A stretch of DNA of 64,000 bases from Paenibacillus tianjinensis (GCF_017086365.1 NZ_CP070969.1:3410001-3474000); one strand, 5' to 3'; counted from the first letter of the stretch, positions 40,591 to 50,619 are shown. Notes: generated from the sequence alone by a model not told the origin. Translations and numbers: made by a program.

Positions 40591-42627
40591 TTACATGACA
40601 CGTTTGAACAGCTTCTCTAAATCATAAGCGGAGAAGGATACAACGATCGGCCGTCCATGGGGGCAGGTATAGGGCTGCTTACAGGCTGCCAGCCGTGATA
40701 AGAGCGCCTCTACTTCCGGCTCCGTCAATTTCTGGTTAGCTTTAATTGAAGCCTTGCAGGAGCATAGAATAGATGATTTCTCGCGCAGCTTCGCCAGGTC
40801 AATCGAACGTTCGCTCAGCACCCATTCTGCCATCTCTTCCACTAGTGCCTTCTCTTCCCCCTCCGGGAACCAGTAAGGCAAAGAGCGGACCAGGAACGTC
40901 TGGCCGCCGAAATGCTCCAGATAGACTCCAGCCTGCTGGAACCAGTGAAGCCGCTCGCTGAGCTGGCGGCTCTCCGATGGAGTAAACTCCAGAGTAATGG
41001 GCAGCAGCAGCTCCTGCGAGGCATCCTCCGGACGACCGAACTTCTCATAGTAATATTCGTAGTTAATCCGTTCATGTGCAGCGTGCTGGTCGATAAGATA
41101 CAGCCCGCTGTCATTCTGGGCAATAATATAAGTGCCGTGATGCTGGCCAATGTAGTTCAGCTCAGGAAACTGCGGCAGGCCGGAATCGCCATTCCCGCTT
41201 GGCGCGTAAAGCTCTTCTGCCGAAGGCAGGCTTCCCCGCCCGGGCATTGCCGCTGCCGGCTGCCGGTAGCTGCTACCGCTCTCGCTTGGCCGGGGATGTG
41301 CCGAGTTCTGGGGATAGCTGCCACTATACGCGGACGCACTTTCCCTGGCCTGCGGCTGGAAAGGCTGAGCCTGCCTTGGCCGCTGATCGCGGACGCTGCC
41401 GAACAGCGGCGCGCTGCTCTCACCGCCGCCACGGCTAACCTCCGGTGAGGTGGGGTTGTTGCCGGATACGCGTGTATATGACACTCCTGCAGGGCCGGGC
41501 ACATCCTGTGATCCTGGAGTTCCTGCGGCAGATTCCGATGGCTGAATTGCAGTTCCTTTATTGAAGGCGAACTGCTCCTGTATGAACGAGCTGCTGCCTT
41601 TCCCCCCAAGTATTTCTTTGCCGGGGCGGGGGATCAGACTTTGGCCGAGCAGAACCTTGCGGAGCTCATGTTCAACAAAGGCATACAGCTCATTTTCCTT
41701 ACTGAAGCGGACCTCCAGCTTCGCCGGATGCACATTGACATCCACAAGCGACGGATGCATATCAAACTGCAGCACGAGCAGGGGAAAACGGTTGATCGGC
41801 AGCAGCGTATGATACGCCCGCAGGATCGCCGCGTTTAGGCCGTTGCTGCGGATATAACGGCCGCCCACAATCGTGGTGACCGCATTCCGGTTGGAACGGG
41901 TCCACTCCGGACGGCTGATGTAACCGGAAATCCGGTAATCCGGATCTTCTGCACTCACTGGCAGCATCGCCTTCGCAGCGGATGTACCGTAGACGGCAGC
42001 GATGACCTGAAGCAGATCACCGTTGCCGAGGGTATGAAGCAGCTGGTTGCCGTTATGATGCAATGTAAAGGAGATATTCGGGTGTGCCAAAGCCATCCGG
42101 TACATTGCATCCGATATATGCCCGAGCTCAGTCTGGATACTCTTCATATATTTCAGCCTTGCCGGTGTATTGAAAAATAATTCCCGCACAGCCAGATCAC
42201 TGCCCTTGCCGGACGGATTATCTTCATTCCGGATCAGCTTACCGCCTTCGATATCGATCACTCTGCCTTTGCCGTCTTCGCTGCTTGCGGTCAGCAAGGA
42301 TACCTTAGACACAGCCGCGATACTGGGCAGTGCTTCGCCCCGGAACCCGAGGCTGGTGATCTGGAACAAATCACGGCCATTGGCAATCTTACTCGTTGCA
42401 TGCCGGTAGAAGGCAGTCTCGCAATCCTCCGGCTCAATGCCTGAGCCGTTGTCTTTCACCCGGATGCTCTGCAGGCCGCCTTCCTCGACCGCAACCTCGA
42501 TACGGGTACTGCCGGCATCAATCGCGTTCTCCACCAGCTCCTTTACCACAGAAGCAGGCCGTTCCACTACCTCTCCGGCAGCAATCTGGTTGGCAATATG
42601 CTCGTCCAGCACATGAATTTTGGCCAT
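40591..42627 (-). CDS. mutL: DNA mismatch repair protein MutL
   Basis: 678 aa. GHKL ATPase: GEVVERPASVVKELVENAID, VKDNGSGIEPEDCE, RHATSKI, LGFRGEALPSI. A Pro/Ser/Gln-rich linker spans about residues 345-470. The C-terminal endonuclease domain has DQHAAHERINYE (metal motif DQHA-x2-E-x4-E), ACKASIKANQK-type and CPHGRP. It nicks DNA near mismatches under MutS control. GAGGTGAACGATTC precedes ATG. Confidence 0.97.
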   Translation of the reverse strand: MAKIHVLDEHIANQIAAGEVVERPASVVKELVENAIDAGSTRIEVAVEEGGLQSIRVKDNGSGIEPEDCETAFYRHATSKIANGRDLFQITSLGFRGEALPSIAAVSKVSLLTASSEDGKGRVIDIEGGKLIRNEDNPSGKGSDLAVRELFFNTPARLKYMKSIQTELGHISDAMYRMALAHPNISFTLHHNGNQLLHTLGNGDLLQVIAAVYGTSAAKAMLPVSAEDPDYRISGYISRPEWTRSNRNAVTTIVGGRYIRSNGLNAAILRAYHTLLPINRFPLLVLQFDMHPSLVDVNVHPAKLEVRFSKENELYAFVEHELRKVLLGQSLIPRPGKEILGGKGSSSFIQEQFAFNKGTAIQPSESAAGTPGSQDVPGPAGVSYTRVSGNNPTSPEVSRGGGESSAPLFGSVRDQRPRQAQPFQPQARESASAYSGSYPQNSAHPRPSESGSSYRQPAAAMPGRGSLPSAEELYAPSGNGDSGLPQFPELNYIGQHHGTYIIAQNDSGLYLIDQHAAHERINYEYYYEKFGRPEDASQELLLPITLEFTPSESRQLSERLHWFQQAGVYLEHFGGQTFLVRSLPYWFPEGEEKALVEEMAEWVLSERSIDLAKLREKSSILCSCKASIKANQKLTEPEVEALLSRLAACKQPYTCPHGRPIVVSFSAYDLEKLFKRVM

Positions 42628-42890
42628 GAATCGTTCACCTCGCGGTTATATAAATTGAACCTATGATTATTTATTTTGGGATTAGCCGTGACTACAGAGA
42701 ATGTTTGGACTTTCGTCCGCTGCCCGCCTGCAGATTTCTTGATTTTACTATAATTAGCGGTAGAAATCCGCAGACAAAGGCGGACGCTAACGCTCCTACT
42801 GTTCCAAAATTCCCCTCGGCCACTTTTCCAAAAATGCATATTTTCATGTTCAATCTATATAGAAATTTTTATCAGGCAACTGCCGCACTA
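42628..42890. other. Spacer between mutS and mutL
   Basis: About 260 bp; mutS and mutL are normally almost adjacent. A short - strand frame here has no ribosome site. The central part holds a GC-rich inverted motif (GTTTGGACTTTCGTCCG; GGCGGACGC) that recalls sequences often seen between Paenibacillus genes. No clear terminator; the outer parts are AT-rich and could hold a mutL promoter. Confidence 0.4.
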
Positions 42891-45728
42891 TTATAGTCCT
42901 TTAGCTTTCAATTTCAGCTCGTTCAGCAGACTCATGGCCTGCAGCGGGGTCATATTCATCAGGTCTGCGCCCTGTACGGCAGCGACCAGCTCTTTTACCA
43001 CAGGATTCTCCTTCACTGTAGGTGCAGACACGGGTTCAGCACTGCCCTTCCGGCCCTTACGCGGCTCTTCTTCCCCGAAAATCGACAGTTGGACTACTTC
43101 CTGTTCTGCGGCATCTTCAAAGGAAGCAAGCGAAACGGCAGACTCGGCATAAGCCGAACCACTGGAAAGAGCTACGGAAGCGGAGTGTGAATTCACTGTC
43201 TGCAAAGAATCCATTGTCGGCACAGCGTAGCTGCCCTGCGGCTGTCCAGGTGATTGCTGAACCTCCTCTCGGACTTCGCCAGGCAGGCTCTGTCCCTCAT
43301 ACCCGGAGCCATAATTCAGCGTTTTCCTTCCCTGAGGCGCGGCCTGTTCAATGCTTTGGAGTAATCCGTACGCCCGGTCAATAATGCCTTCAGGCAGTCC
43401 TGCCAGCCGTGCGCAGTAGATGCCGTAACTGCTGTCAGCTGCTCCAGGCACGAGCTTGCGCAGGAAGTTTACTTTGTCCCCGCTTTCCTGAACAGCCATT
43501 GAATAGTTACTCAGCCCCTGGAGACTCTCCTCCAGATGAGCCAGCTCATGAAAATGCGTGGAGACAAGCGCTTTGCAGGCAATTGTATCATGCACATATT
43601 CAATAACCGCCTGGGCAATCGCCATGCCCTCGCTGGTCGAAGTTCCCCGGCCCAGCTCGTCGATGATAATCAGACTGCGTGAAGTTGCTTTCTCGGTCAT
43701 GACCTGAATATCAGCCATCTCCACCATGAAAGTGCTCTGCCCGCCGATCAGGTCATCCGCTGCTCCGATCCGGGTAAAGATCCGGTCGATCAGCGGCACC
43801 TCAGCACTCGTTGCCGGCACGAAACAACCGATTTGCGCCAGGATACAGATGAGAGCTACTTGGCGCATATAGGTGCTCTTACCGGCCATATTGGGTCCGG
43901 TAATCAGCAGAATATTCCCTTCGTCCTTACTGAGTGTACTGCCGTTGGCAATAAAGGCAGAATCCTTCAGCACCGCTTCCACCACAGGGTGGCGTCCGCC
44001 CTCCAGCCGCAGGTCATACCCGTCCGACAGCTTAGGCTTTACAAAACGATGCTCGGCGCTGACAGCTGCGAGGCATTGATAAACATCGATTTCCGCGACT
44101 TTTTCAGCCAATGCCTGCAGGCGCGGAATTTGTGCGGCAATTCGGTCACGCAGCTCGGTAAAAAGACTGTATTCCAGATCAGTCATCTTATCCTGTGCTT
44201 CCAGAATTAAAGCTTCTTTCTCTTTGAGTTCCGGTGTAACATAGCGCTCGGCATTCGCCAGCGTCTGCTTACGCTCATATCTGCCTTCAGGCAGGGAAGA
44301 GAGGTTCGAACGGGTGATTTCAATATAATAGCCGAAGATTTTGTTATAGCCGATCTTCAGGGACTTAATGCCTGTTGCGACCCGCTCCTTCGCCTCCAGC
44401 TCGGCAATCCAGCGCTTGCCGCTCGTGCTGGCTTCCCGCAGCTCATCCAGACGCTCATGATAGCCTGTCCGGATGATTCCGCCGTCCCGCACCGACACCG
44501 GCGCATCTTCAACAATGGCCATATCAATGTCATCACGCAGTTCGGCGCACTCATCCATAGAAGCTCCGATTTCCCGTAGTGTCGCGGACCCGGAGGTCAG
44601 GCACATATCCTTGAGTGACGGAATCTGCGCCAATGACAGCTTGAGTGCATTCATATCGCGGCCGTTGGCACTGCCGAATGCAATGCGTCCGACCAGCCGT
44701 TCCAGGTCATAAATCTCCTTGAGAGCTCCACGGAGATCTTCGCGTACGATAAACTGGTTATATAAATAATCGACAGCTTCCAGCCTCCGCTCAATCGGAG
44801 CGCGCTGCAGCAGCGGCTTATCAATTCTCCGGCGCAGCAGGCGGCCGCCCATCGAGGTTTCGGTGCGGTCCAGCAGCCAGAGCAGTGAGCCTTTTTTGGA
44901 GCGTTCACGCACGGTCTCGGTCAATTCCAGATTGCGGCGGGTGAACGGATCAAGAATCATATAGTTCCCGGGTTCATACGGTGAAATCTGGCTCAGCTGA
45001 CCGAGCGAACGGCGCTGGGTTTCGCTTAAATAGGAGATCAGGAGCGCCAGACATTGGCCACGCTCCTTCTCCAGGCGCACCCATGCTGCTTCACCGAACT
45101 GGCGGCGGGCCAATTCCTCTTCCCGTTTATCCCAAGGGGTGTACACTACAGGCTTGGCCAGCAATGAAGCTTCACTGCGGAGCTGATCCAGCAGTGCGGC
45201 ATCCCCGATAATCTCCGCTGGTTCATAAATGCCAATCTCGTCACGCAGCCACTCGGCTCCTGACAGAACAGACGTCACGTACAGCTCTCCTGTCGTCAGA
45301 TCGCAGGCGGCCAGTGCCATCATTCCGTCATCTTCAGTGACACACACGAGATAATTATTGCTTTTATCCGTAATAATCTTCCCGTCCATAACGGTCCCCG
45401 GTGTCACCACACGAACGATATCACGCCGCACCATACCTTTGGTTACAGCCGGATCATCCAGCTGCTCACAGATCGCGACTTTGTAGCCTTTTTCAATCAA
45501 ACGCTGTATGTAACCTTCGGCTGCATGATAAGGCACCCCACACATCGGAATCTTCTCATCACCGCCGCCCTCCCGGCCGGTTAACGTTATCTCAAGCTCC
45601 TTCGAGGCAAGAAGCGCATCATCAAAGAACATTTCATAGAAATCGCCCAGCCGGAAAAAAAGGAATGCGTCCTGCGCCCCTTCCTTTACCTTTAAATATT
45701 GCTCGATCATCGGCGTATATTTTGCCAT
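42891..45728 (-). CDS. mutS: DNA mismatch repair protein MutS
   Basis: 945 aa from ATG 45728 (MAKYTPMIEQYLKVKEGAQD) with GGAGG 7 nt upstream; the frame extends to 45806 without a site. Mismatch-binding FFRLGDFYEMFFDDA (Phe-x-Glu), connector and lever domains, ATPase Walker A TGPNMAGKSTYMRQ, Walker B IIDELGRGTST, STHFHELA. A linker of about 100 residues near the C-terminus contains QLSIF, a likely sliding-clamp site as described for B. subtilis MutS. Finds mismatches and recruits MutL. Confidence 0.97.
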   Translation of the reverse strand: MAKYTPMIEQYLKVKEGAQDAFLFFRLGDFYEMFFDDALLASKELEITLTGREGGGDEKIPMCGVPYHAAEGYIQRLIEKGYKVAICEQLDDPAVTKGMVRRDIVRVVTPGTVMDGKIITDKSNNYLVCVTEDDGMMALAACDLTTGELYVTSVLSGAEWLRDEIGIYEPAEIIGDAALLDQLRSEASLLAKPVVYTPWDKREEELARRQFGEAAWVRLEKERGQCLALLISYLSETQRRSLGQLSQISPYEPGNYMILDPFTRRNLELTETVRERSKKGSLLWLLDRTETSMGGRLLRRRIDKPLLQRAPIERRLEAVDYLYNQFIVREDLRGALKEIYDLERLVGRIAFGSANGRDMNALKLSLAQIPSLKDMCLTSGSATLREIGASMDECAELRDDIDMAIVEDAPVSVRDGGIIRTGYHERLDELREASTSGKRWIAELEAKERVATGIKSLKIGYNKIFGYYIEITRSNLSSLPEGRYERKQTLANAERYVTPELKEKEALILEAQDKMTDLEYSLFTELRDRIAAQIPRLQALAEKVAEIDVYQCLAAVSAEHRFVKPKLSDGYDLRLEGGRHPVVEAVLKDSAFIANGSTLSKDEGNILLITGPNMAGKSTYMRQVALICILAQIGCFVPATSAEVPLIDRIFTRIGAADDLIGGQSTFMVEMADIQVMTEKATSRSLIIIDELGRGTSTSEGMAIAQAVIEYVHDTIACKALVSTHFHELAHLEESLQGLSNYSMAVQESGDKVNFLRKLVPGAADSSYGIYCARLAGLPEGIIDRAYGLLQSIEQAAPQGRKTLNYGSGYEGQSLPGEVREEVQQSPGQPQGSYAVPTMDSLQTVNSHSASVALSSGSAYAESAVSLASFEDAAEQEVVQLSIFGEEEPRKGRKGSAEPVSAPTVKENPVVKELVAAVQGADLMNMTPLQAMSLLNELKLKAKGL

Positions 45729-45926
45729 TGTTAACCTCCATGCCAATTCTTCTGTATTCTCTATTATACCAGAAACTCGCATAGCAAAGTTACTCTGCCA
45801 AATCATTAATCATTATTACCAGTAGTCCGGTGAGCAAAAGACGACAGACAAATGACCAGTCCAATATTATAATGTAAGATTATGGGCAGACAACAATTTC
45901 TAACGCAGACAAGGAGCGGATTTGGG

Positions 45927-46736
45927 ATGATACGAAAATTGCATGAAGCTGACCGGACACGGCTGATGGAGCTCGTTGGCCGCAATCCGGCAATCAACCT
46001 GTATATTATCGGGGACGTGGAGAACTTTGGCTTTGATCAGGAGTTTTTGGAGCTGTGGGGTGAATGTAATTCTCCGGATGGTCCGCTAAAAGCAATACTG
46101 GTCCGTTACTATAACAGTTATCTGCCTTATGCCGAAGGCCCGTTTGACGTGGACGGTTTTGCCGGGCTGGTGCGCTTGAATAAAGAGGCTGAAATGATAT
46201 CCGGGGCTACAGATGTTGTGCAGGCTTTTAGAGAACGGATGAATATCCGGGATGAAAAGCAAATGTACTTCGCGGAGCTGAAGGAATTGGGAGAAGTCCC
46301 ACGCCCCGCTACAGCTGCTTCACTTGCCATCCAAAAGGCGACGATTCAACATGTCGATGCCATCTGTACACTGACAGATCAGATTGAGGAATTTCTCAGC
46401 AGACCTGATGATTCGCGGAAAAGTCTGCACAAAACGCTGGAAAGCGGCACGGGCCGAACCTATTTCGTAGAGCAGGACGGGAAGATTATTGCCACAGCAT
46501 CCACCTCTGCAGAGAATTCACTGTCGGCGATGATCGTTGCTGTGGCTACTCATCCACAATACAGGAATCAAGGGCTAGCGTCTCACTTAATGGCTAAGCT
46601 GTGCGCGGATATGCTTGCAGAAGGCAAATCCCTGTGCCTTTTCTACAATAATCCTCAAGCCGGCCTGATCTACAAAAAGTTGGGCTTCCGCGACATCGGC
46701 TCATGGACAATGATGTATTTAAATCCGCCGTTATAA
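45927..46736 (+). CDS. GNAT-family acetyltransferase
   Basis: 269 aa from ATG 45927 (MIRKLHEADRTRLMELVGRN, then AINLYIIGDVENFGFD). The C-terminal half holds the GNAT fold: GRTYFVEQDGKIIATASTSA, ATHPQYRNQGLASHLMAKLC, CLFYNNPQAGLIYKKLGFRD. Two-domain GNAT similar to amino-acid or peptide acetylases; substrate unknown. AAGGAG is 10 nt before the start. Divergent from mutS. Confidence 0.8.
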   Translation: MIRKLHEADRTRLMELVGRNPAINLYIIGDVENFGFDQEFLELWGECNSPDGPLKAILVRYYNSYLPYAEGPFDVDGFAGLVRLNKEAEMISGATDVVQAFRERMNIRDEKQMYFAELKELGEVPRPATAASLAIQKATIQHVDAICTLTDQIEEFLSRPDDSRKSLHKTLESGTGRTYFVEQDGKIIATASTSAENSLSAMIVAVATHPQYRNQGLASHLMAKLCADMLAEGKSLCLFYNNPQAGLIYKKLGFRDIGSWTMMYLNPPL

Positions 46737-46840
46737 TTTGTTTATTACGGGAACTAATTAACAAGATAAGCGCTGAGGACCATTGATTCGGGCACCGGCG
46801 CGGTTTGCCGGCAAATCAGAGGGATAAATACCTTTGATCT

Positions 46841-48265
46841 TCACACCGGCGTGCTCTGTGAGCAACCCTGCCACAACATGCGGATATCGCGTGACTCATC
46901 CCATGTCCGTTCTGCTGCGATGTACTCCAGCAGCGGTTCAACATACCGGGCGGCCTGGGCATAGCCGCGAAGGGACCTCAGCTGCGCCTGCAGCGGGATA
47001 AAAGCTGCGCGCAGCGGGGTTTTGTTGCCGCTGTAATAAGCGGCATGCAGATCTTCCCGGTCGAGCGGGCGCAGCGCAAGGTCTTCGTAGCGGCTCACAA
47101 TCAGGTGAGCCAGGAAGACCGCGCCTTTGGCGATGACCGGGGACACCAGGAAGCTCGGCAGGGTCCGGTATTCGAAGCCGCCATGCGGCTGAATCCGGAA
47201 ATCGCCGAGCACGCCGTAACGCGGACGCCGGGCAGTCGCCCTGGCGTCCTCGAGCAGCATCAGCGGCAGCGCGAGGTAGTTGTCGAGCGCGCGCAGCAGC
47301 GGCGCCGTCAGCGTCACGCCGCTGAAGTGCAGATGGCCGCCGAGGGCCCAGCCTCTCAGCGGCATCCCTCCCGCACGCCAGCTCAGCGAGCGGTCGGCGA
47401 CAAGCCGGTCCGCTGCCCTGGCGGCGGACATCAGCTGAGCCAGCAGCGCGCGCGGTTCCCCGCGCGGTGCAGGGCGCAGCTCGGCGACCGGGAACATGCC
47501 CTGTGTTCCCGGGGGCCCGGCGTCGCAGCCCGCGACGCCATCCAGGGGCAGGAACCGCGACGCGGGCACGACGCGGCCGGAGCTCCCCCGGAGCAGGAGG
47601 AACTCCGGGTCCATGCCCATCAGCAGACCGGGGCGGCCGGGCTGCTCCCCGGCCAGTGCCAAGGCCAGCGCCTGTGAAGCAGCCTGGAATGGCGCCGGCA
47701 GCGGCTGGCCAGGTGTGTTAAGCAGCGGAATAACATCCTCTACTGCATAATGCCGCTCGCCCATAGCGGTTAACCACACCACACCACTATCCAATCCCAA
47801 GCTGTAAAGCGCACGTATCGCCGTTCCCCGCAGCAATCCGGCTGTTCCACGCCGCATGACCGGAAGACTGTTACCCTCCTGCTGGCCATCCCAAGCGCCA
47901 AAGCCGTTTCCTGCATTCCCAAGCCCGTTTCCGCCTGTAAATCCCGAATTGACTGTCTCCCGCTCAGCAGCAGTTCGAAGACCTCCGCTATGCAGGTCCT
48001 TCCTCATAGCCTGTCCTGTACCAAGTGCCTGGAACTGAATTACCTCAAGATTGAACACACTAACCCGGTAACGCTGTTTATGCGAAATGCTCTCTGGTTC
48101 AGAACCATATGTATTTACTGCCTTTTTATTAGAGTTGCCAGCCTTCGCTTGCCTCGGCTTTCCCTCTCCCGCAGAAGTCATTGCCGCATGGAGCCCGCAG
48201 CGCAGCAGTCTGGCTTCCCGTTGACCCGGTGTTAACCCGACGAACACGTTAAGCCCTTCATTCAT
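46841..48265 (-). CDS. phiEco32-type COOH-NH2 ligase (amidoligase) protein
   Basis: 474 aa. The C-terminal 300 residues match the putative amidoligase fold of the glutamine synthetase/GCS superfamily: LMGMDPEFLLL, VAELRPAPRGEPRALLAQLM, WALGGHLHFSGVTL, GDFRIQPHGGFEYRTLPSFL. These acidic and His residues would bind metal and ATP to form an amide bond. The first about 170 residues are unlike the rest and carry a long linker. The central part (about 47.2-47.7 kb) is clearly GC-richer than neighbours. AAGGAG is 7 nt before ATG. Next to cotE, so spore-coat cross-linking is an attractive but unproven role. Confidence 0.75.
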   Translation of the reverse strand: MNEGLNVFVGLTPGQREARLLRCGLHAAMTSAGEGKPRQAKAGNSNKKAVNTYGSEPESISHKQRYRVSVFNLEVIQFQALGTGQAMRKDLHSGGLRTAAERETVNSGFTGGNGLGNAGNGFGAWDGQQEGNSLPVMRRGTAGLLRGTAIRALYSLGLDSGVVWLTAMGERHYAVEDVIPLLNTPGQPLPAPFQAASQALALALAGEQPGRPGLLMGMDPEFLLLRGSSGRVVPASRFLPLDGVAGCDAGPPGTQGMFPVAELRPAPRGEPRALLAQLMSAARAADRLVADRSLSWRAGGMPLRGWALGGHLHFSGVTLTAPLLRALDNYLALPLMLLEDARATARRPRYGVLGDFRIQPHGGFEYRTLPSFLVSPVIAKGAVFLAHLIVSRYEDLALRPLDREDLHAAYYSGNKTPLRAAFIPLQAQLRSLRGYAQAARYVEPLLEYIAAERTWDESRDIRMLWQGCSQSTPV

Positions 48266-48549
48266 CGCCTAACTCCTTCCCGTGATGGCTCTTAATCGTT
48301 CATCCGCTGAATCCTTCTCGGCCTCGCTCCAATCACTATCCTCTAACCCCTTCCCGCCATCACCCAATCATTCCACCTCCGACTCCTTCCCTCAGCAGCA
48401 CCCTTCATTCACCAACTCTAACCCAGCGCATCCTCATGGTTTCCATTACTTTTCCTTATTCCAGTGGCCACCGCCCCTTGCCAGCCTCAAGGTAACAGGG
48501 CACATCCACCTGTCCCCCTTCCCTTCAGATATTACCTGCACAGAAATAA
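48266..48549. other. Pyrimidine-rich leader/spacer
   Basis: About 280 bp strongly C/T-rich on the + strand (A/G-rich on the - strand) up to the cotE terminator. Frames through it are Ser/Pro-biased and lack ribosome sites, so I see no gene. It would be the 5' leader of the amidoligase mRNA if that gene has its own promoter; no promoter is obvious. Confidence 0.5.
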
Positions 48550-48576
48550 AATTAAAAAAGGAGGGCATTCGCCCTC
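48550..48576 (-). terminator. cotE terminator
   Basis: GAGGGC-GAAT-GCCCTC stem followed by CTTTTTTAATTTT on the - strand. Confidence 0.85.
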
Positions 48577-48649
48577 TTCGCCGCCGCCCTCTTTACATAT
48601 AATGGACCATAACCCATCAGTATTCAGCCGGCGGCGGCGCCTTCCTTCC

Positions 48650-49207
48650 TTACAGCTCATCATCCAGGGCGTCAGGGTCCAGATCATCATAATCGAAGCT
48701 CTCACCATCGAAATCATAATCTTTGTCTTCCAGATCGTCGGCCTGATCACTGACATACACGCGGACCTTGGTCTCAGCCACCAGTTCCGCCTCAAATTCC
48801 CGTTCCACACGGAGCGTCACACTGCCGCCGCCTGGCGATACTCCCGCTTCCACACAGTTTGGTTCCTGCGTTGCCTCCGCAGAGACCTCAACCGTGGAAG
48901 CGCGGTGTCTCGGATCCAGGTATGACAGCGGAATAAGCTCCACGTAGGAAACCGTTTCTTTGGCTACCTCGGTTTGCTTGTTTTTGTCATACGAGTACCA
49001 GATGTTTACATCGTAAGTACCAATTACTTCGATTCCGTTCCCGGCGGCAACCGCTTCGTACTGGTGGTTAATGATCCAAGCCCCCAGAATACTAGTCGGA
49101 TGATGTGGCGGAGTCACGGTATGGGTTGCGGTAGAGAACTTACGACCTTTGCCGCAAATTGCCTTCGTAATGATCTCCCTTGTTTGACGTTTATGGCTTA
49201 ATGACAT
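48650..49207 (-). CDS. cotE: Outer spore coat morphogenetic protein CotE
   Basis: 185 aa from ATG 49207 (GGAGGAGG upstream). Clear CotE: REIITKAICGKGRKFSTATH, TSILGAWIINHQYEA, YDVNIWYSYDKNKQTEVAKE, EPNCVEAGVS, EREFEAELVAETKVRVYVSD and the acidic C-terminal tail rich in Asp/Glu. CotE directs outer-coat assembly around the forespore. CATACACTT at 49249-49241 (- strand) resembles a sporulation-sigma -10 element. Near mutS as in B. subtilis. Confidence 0.95.
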   Translation of the reverse strand: MSLSHKRQTREIITKAICGKGRKFSTATHTVTPPHHPTSILGAWIINHQYEAVAAGNGIEVIGTYDVNIWYSYDKNKQTEVAKETVSYVELIPLSYLDPRHRASTVEVSAEATQEPNCVEAGVSPGGGSVTLRVEREFEAELVAETKVRVYVSDQADDLEDKDYDFDGESFDYDDLDPDALDDEL

Positions 49208-49511
49208 CTTTGAACCTCCTCCATACAATCATTCACTATCAAGTGTATGCACGTTCTGGGCATTTGTTGATTGTTAGAGTAGAAATAAATTTGGGTAAGC
49301 CCTCCATCCGCCCCGTTATAAGATTCATAGTTCATTTTATTGCTGAAATCACGCAGTTATGATACATAGCTTAAATGGTTTTACCAAGAGGAAACCGCTT
49401 TGCAGGCCTTTTTGAGATGGAGCCCGTTTCTGCCAGAACTATATAAGATGAACTTCAGATAATACTTATATAGAGGGTAAATGTATTACTTATAAATCCT
49501 TATATTTATAT
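49208..49511. other. Spacer between the HD-GYP gene and cotE
   Basis: About 300 bp, AT-rich, no supported reading frame. It contains the candidate cotE promoter near 49241-49275 and leads into the terminator of the HD-GYP gene. Confidence 0.5.
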
Positions 49512-49551
49512 AAAAAAACATCAGCACCCCCATTCCAGGGAGCGCTGATGT
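49512..49551 (-). terminator. HD-GYP gene terminator
   Basis: ACATCAGC/GCTGATGT with an inner CCC/GGG pairing, then TTTTTTTAT on the - strand, 34 nt after the stop. Confidence 0.85.
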
Positions 49552-49584
49552 CTATTTAACCTTCAATTATGCTGCCTCAATGTA

Positions 49585-50619
49585 TTACTGCGGAATGACC
49601 CGAACAATCCCCAGATCCCGGTGTCTGCTCAGATCAATGAAATCCTCCTCAATGTTAACGAGCGGACGCAGCGGGTCATGGGCGAGAATCAGGATGATTT
49701 TACCGACACGGCCGTCTGTCAGCTCTACATCATTCCCTAACATGGATTGCATCAGCTTATTAATAAAGACACTGCAAATATACGGGTCAAGCTTACCGAA
49801 TGTATTATCCTCCATCTGCCTCAAAACCTCATATAACGGCGCTGCAGGTCGGTAGAACCGTTCGGAGGTCATGGCATGGAAAATATCAGTTACCGCAACA
49901 ATTTTGCTAAAATCGGTAATCCGGTGTCCAAGTACGCCGAAGGGATAGCCGCTGCCATCCATCCGTTCATGATGCTGCAGGGCCACAAGTGCCTGTTGAT
50001 GGTTCGTACCTACGGTATCTCTGATCAGTTCATATCCGAACGTAGTGTGCTTCCGCATCAGCGCCATTTCTTCCTCATCCAGCGGTCCGGCTTTAGTCAG
50101 TATTTCCGATGGAATCATAATCTTCCCGATGTCATGCAAGGTTGCCGCGATGGTCAGCATACCCAGCTCTTCCGGCTTAAGCTTAAGCCATTTACCGAGG
50201 AGTGTAGACAGAATCCCGACAGCAACATTATGTCTATATGTATAATCGTCTTTTGGCTGCAATGCAGCCAGTATTCCAAAGAAATCGTTCTTCTCGCTGA
50301 CCTGCTGGATAAAAGGAATAACTTCATTTCTAAGCTCAATCATCGGTAGACGTTTGCTTTTGTTATAGCGCAGCTGTTCAAAAATACTCTCCATTGCAGC
50401 AGTACAATCATCTACAGCAATCTGGTAAAAGGTCGCACTATCCACCTGAATGACATCCTGAGGCTGAAGCATAATTCTATGCTGGCTGATCAGACGGATA
50501 TGGTCACCGGTTAATAGTGTCTTCGCGGGCAGTACAAATACACCCTTATAATTGAAAAGATTGTCTACGAGCTGCTTGCCGACATATTGTTCATTATTGA
50601 TGTTGTTAATTGTTCTCAC
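49585..50619 (-). CDS. HD-GYP domain protein, probable c-di-GMP phosphodiesterase
   Basis: 344 aa, GTG start. The C-terminal HD-GYP domain has YRHNVAVGILSTLLGKWL, ATLHDIGKIMIPSEILTKAG, HTTFGYELI, ALVALQHHERMDGSGYPFGV and FSKIVAVTDIFHAMTSERFY. The N-terminal 110 residues are a helical/beta domain without a receiver signature. Likely degrades cyclic di-GMP or a related dinucleotide and affects motility, biofilm or sporulation. Single gene with its own terminator. Confidence 0.88.
   Translation of the reverse strand: MRTINNINNEQYVGKQLVDNLFNYKGVFVLPAKTLLTGDHIRLISQHRIMLQPQDVIQVDSATFYQIAVDDCTAAMESIFEQLRYNKSKRLPMIELRNEVIPFIQQVSEKNDFFGILAALQPKDDYTYRHNVAVGILSTLLGKWLKLKPEELGMLTIAATLHDIGKIMIPSEILTKAGPLDEEEMALMRKHTTFGYELIRDTVGTNHQQALVALQHHERMDGSGYPFGVLGHRITDFSKIVAVTDIFHAMTSERFYRPAAPLYEVLRQMEDNTFGKLDPYICSVFINKLMQSMLGNDVELTDGRVGKIILILAHDPLRPLVNIEEDFIDLSRHRDLGIVRVIPQ

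Noticed and set aside
42567..42839. 90-codon - strand frame across the mutS-mutL spacer
   Set aside because: Runs into mutL out of frame, no ribosome site; more likely repeat-like non-coding DNA.
47045..47677. 210-codon + strand frame and other long + strand frames over the amidoligase gene
   Set aside because: Shadows caused by high GC in the opposite-strand gene, which has clear family motifs.
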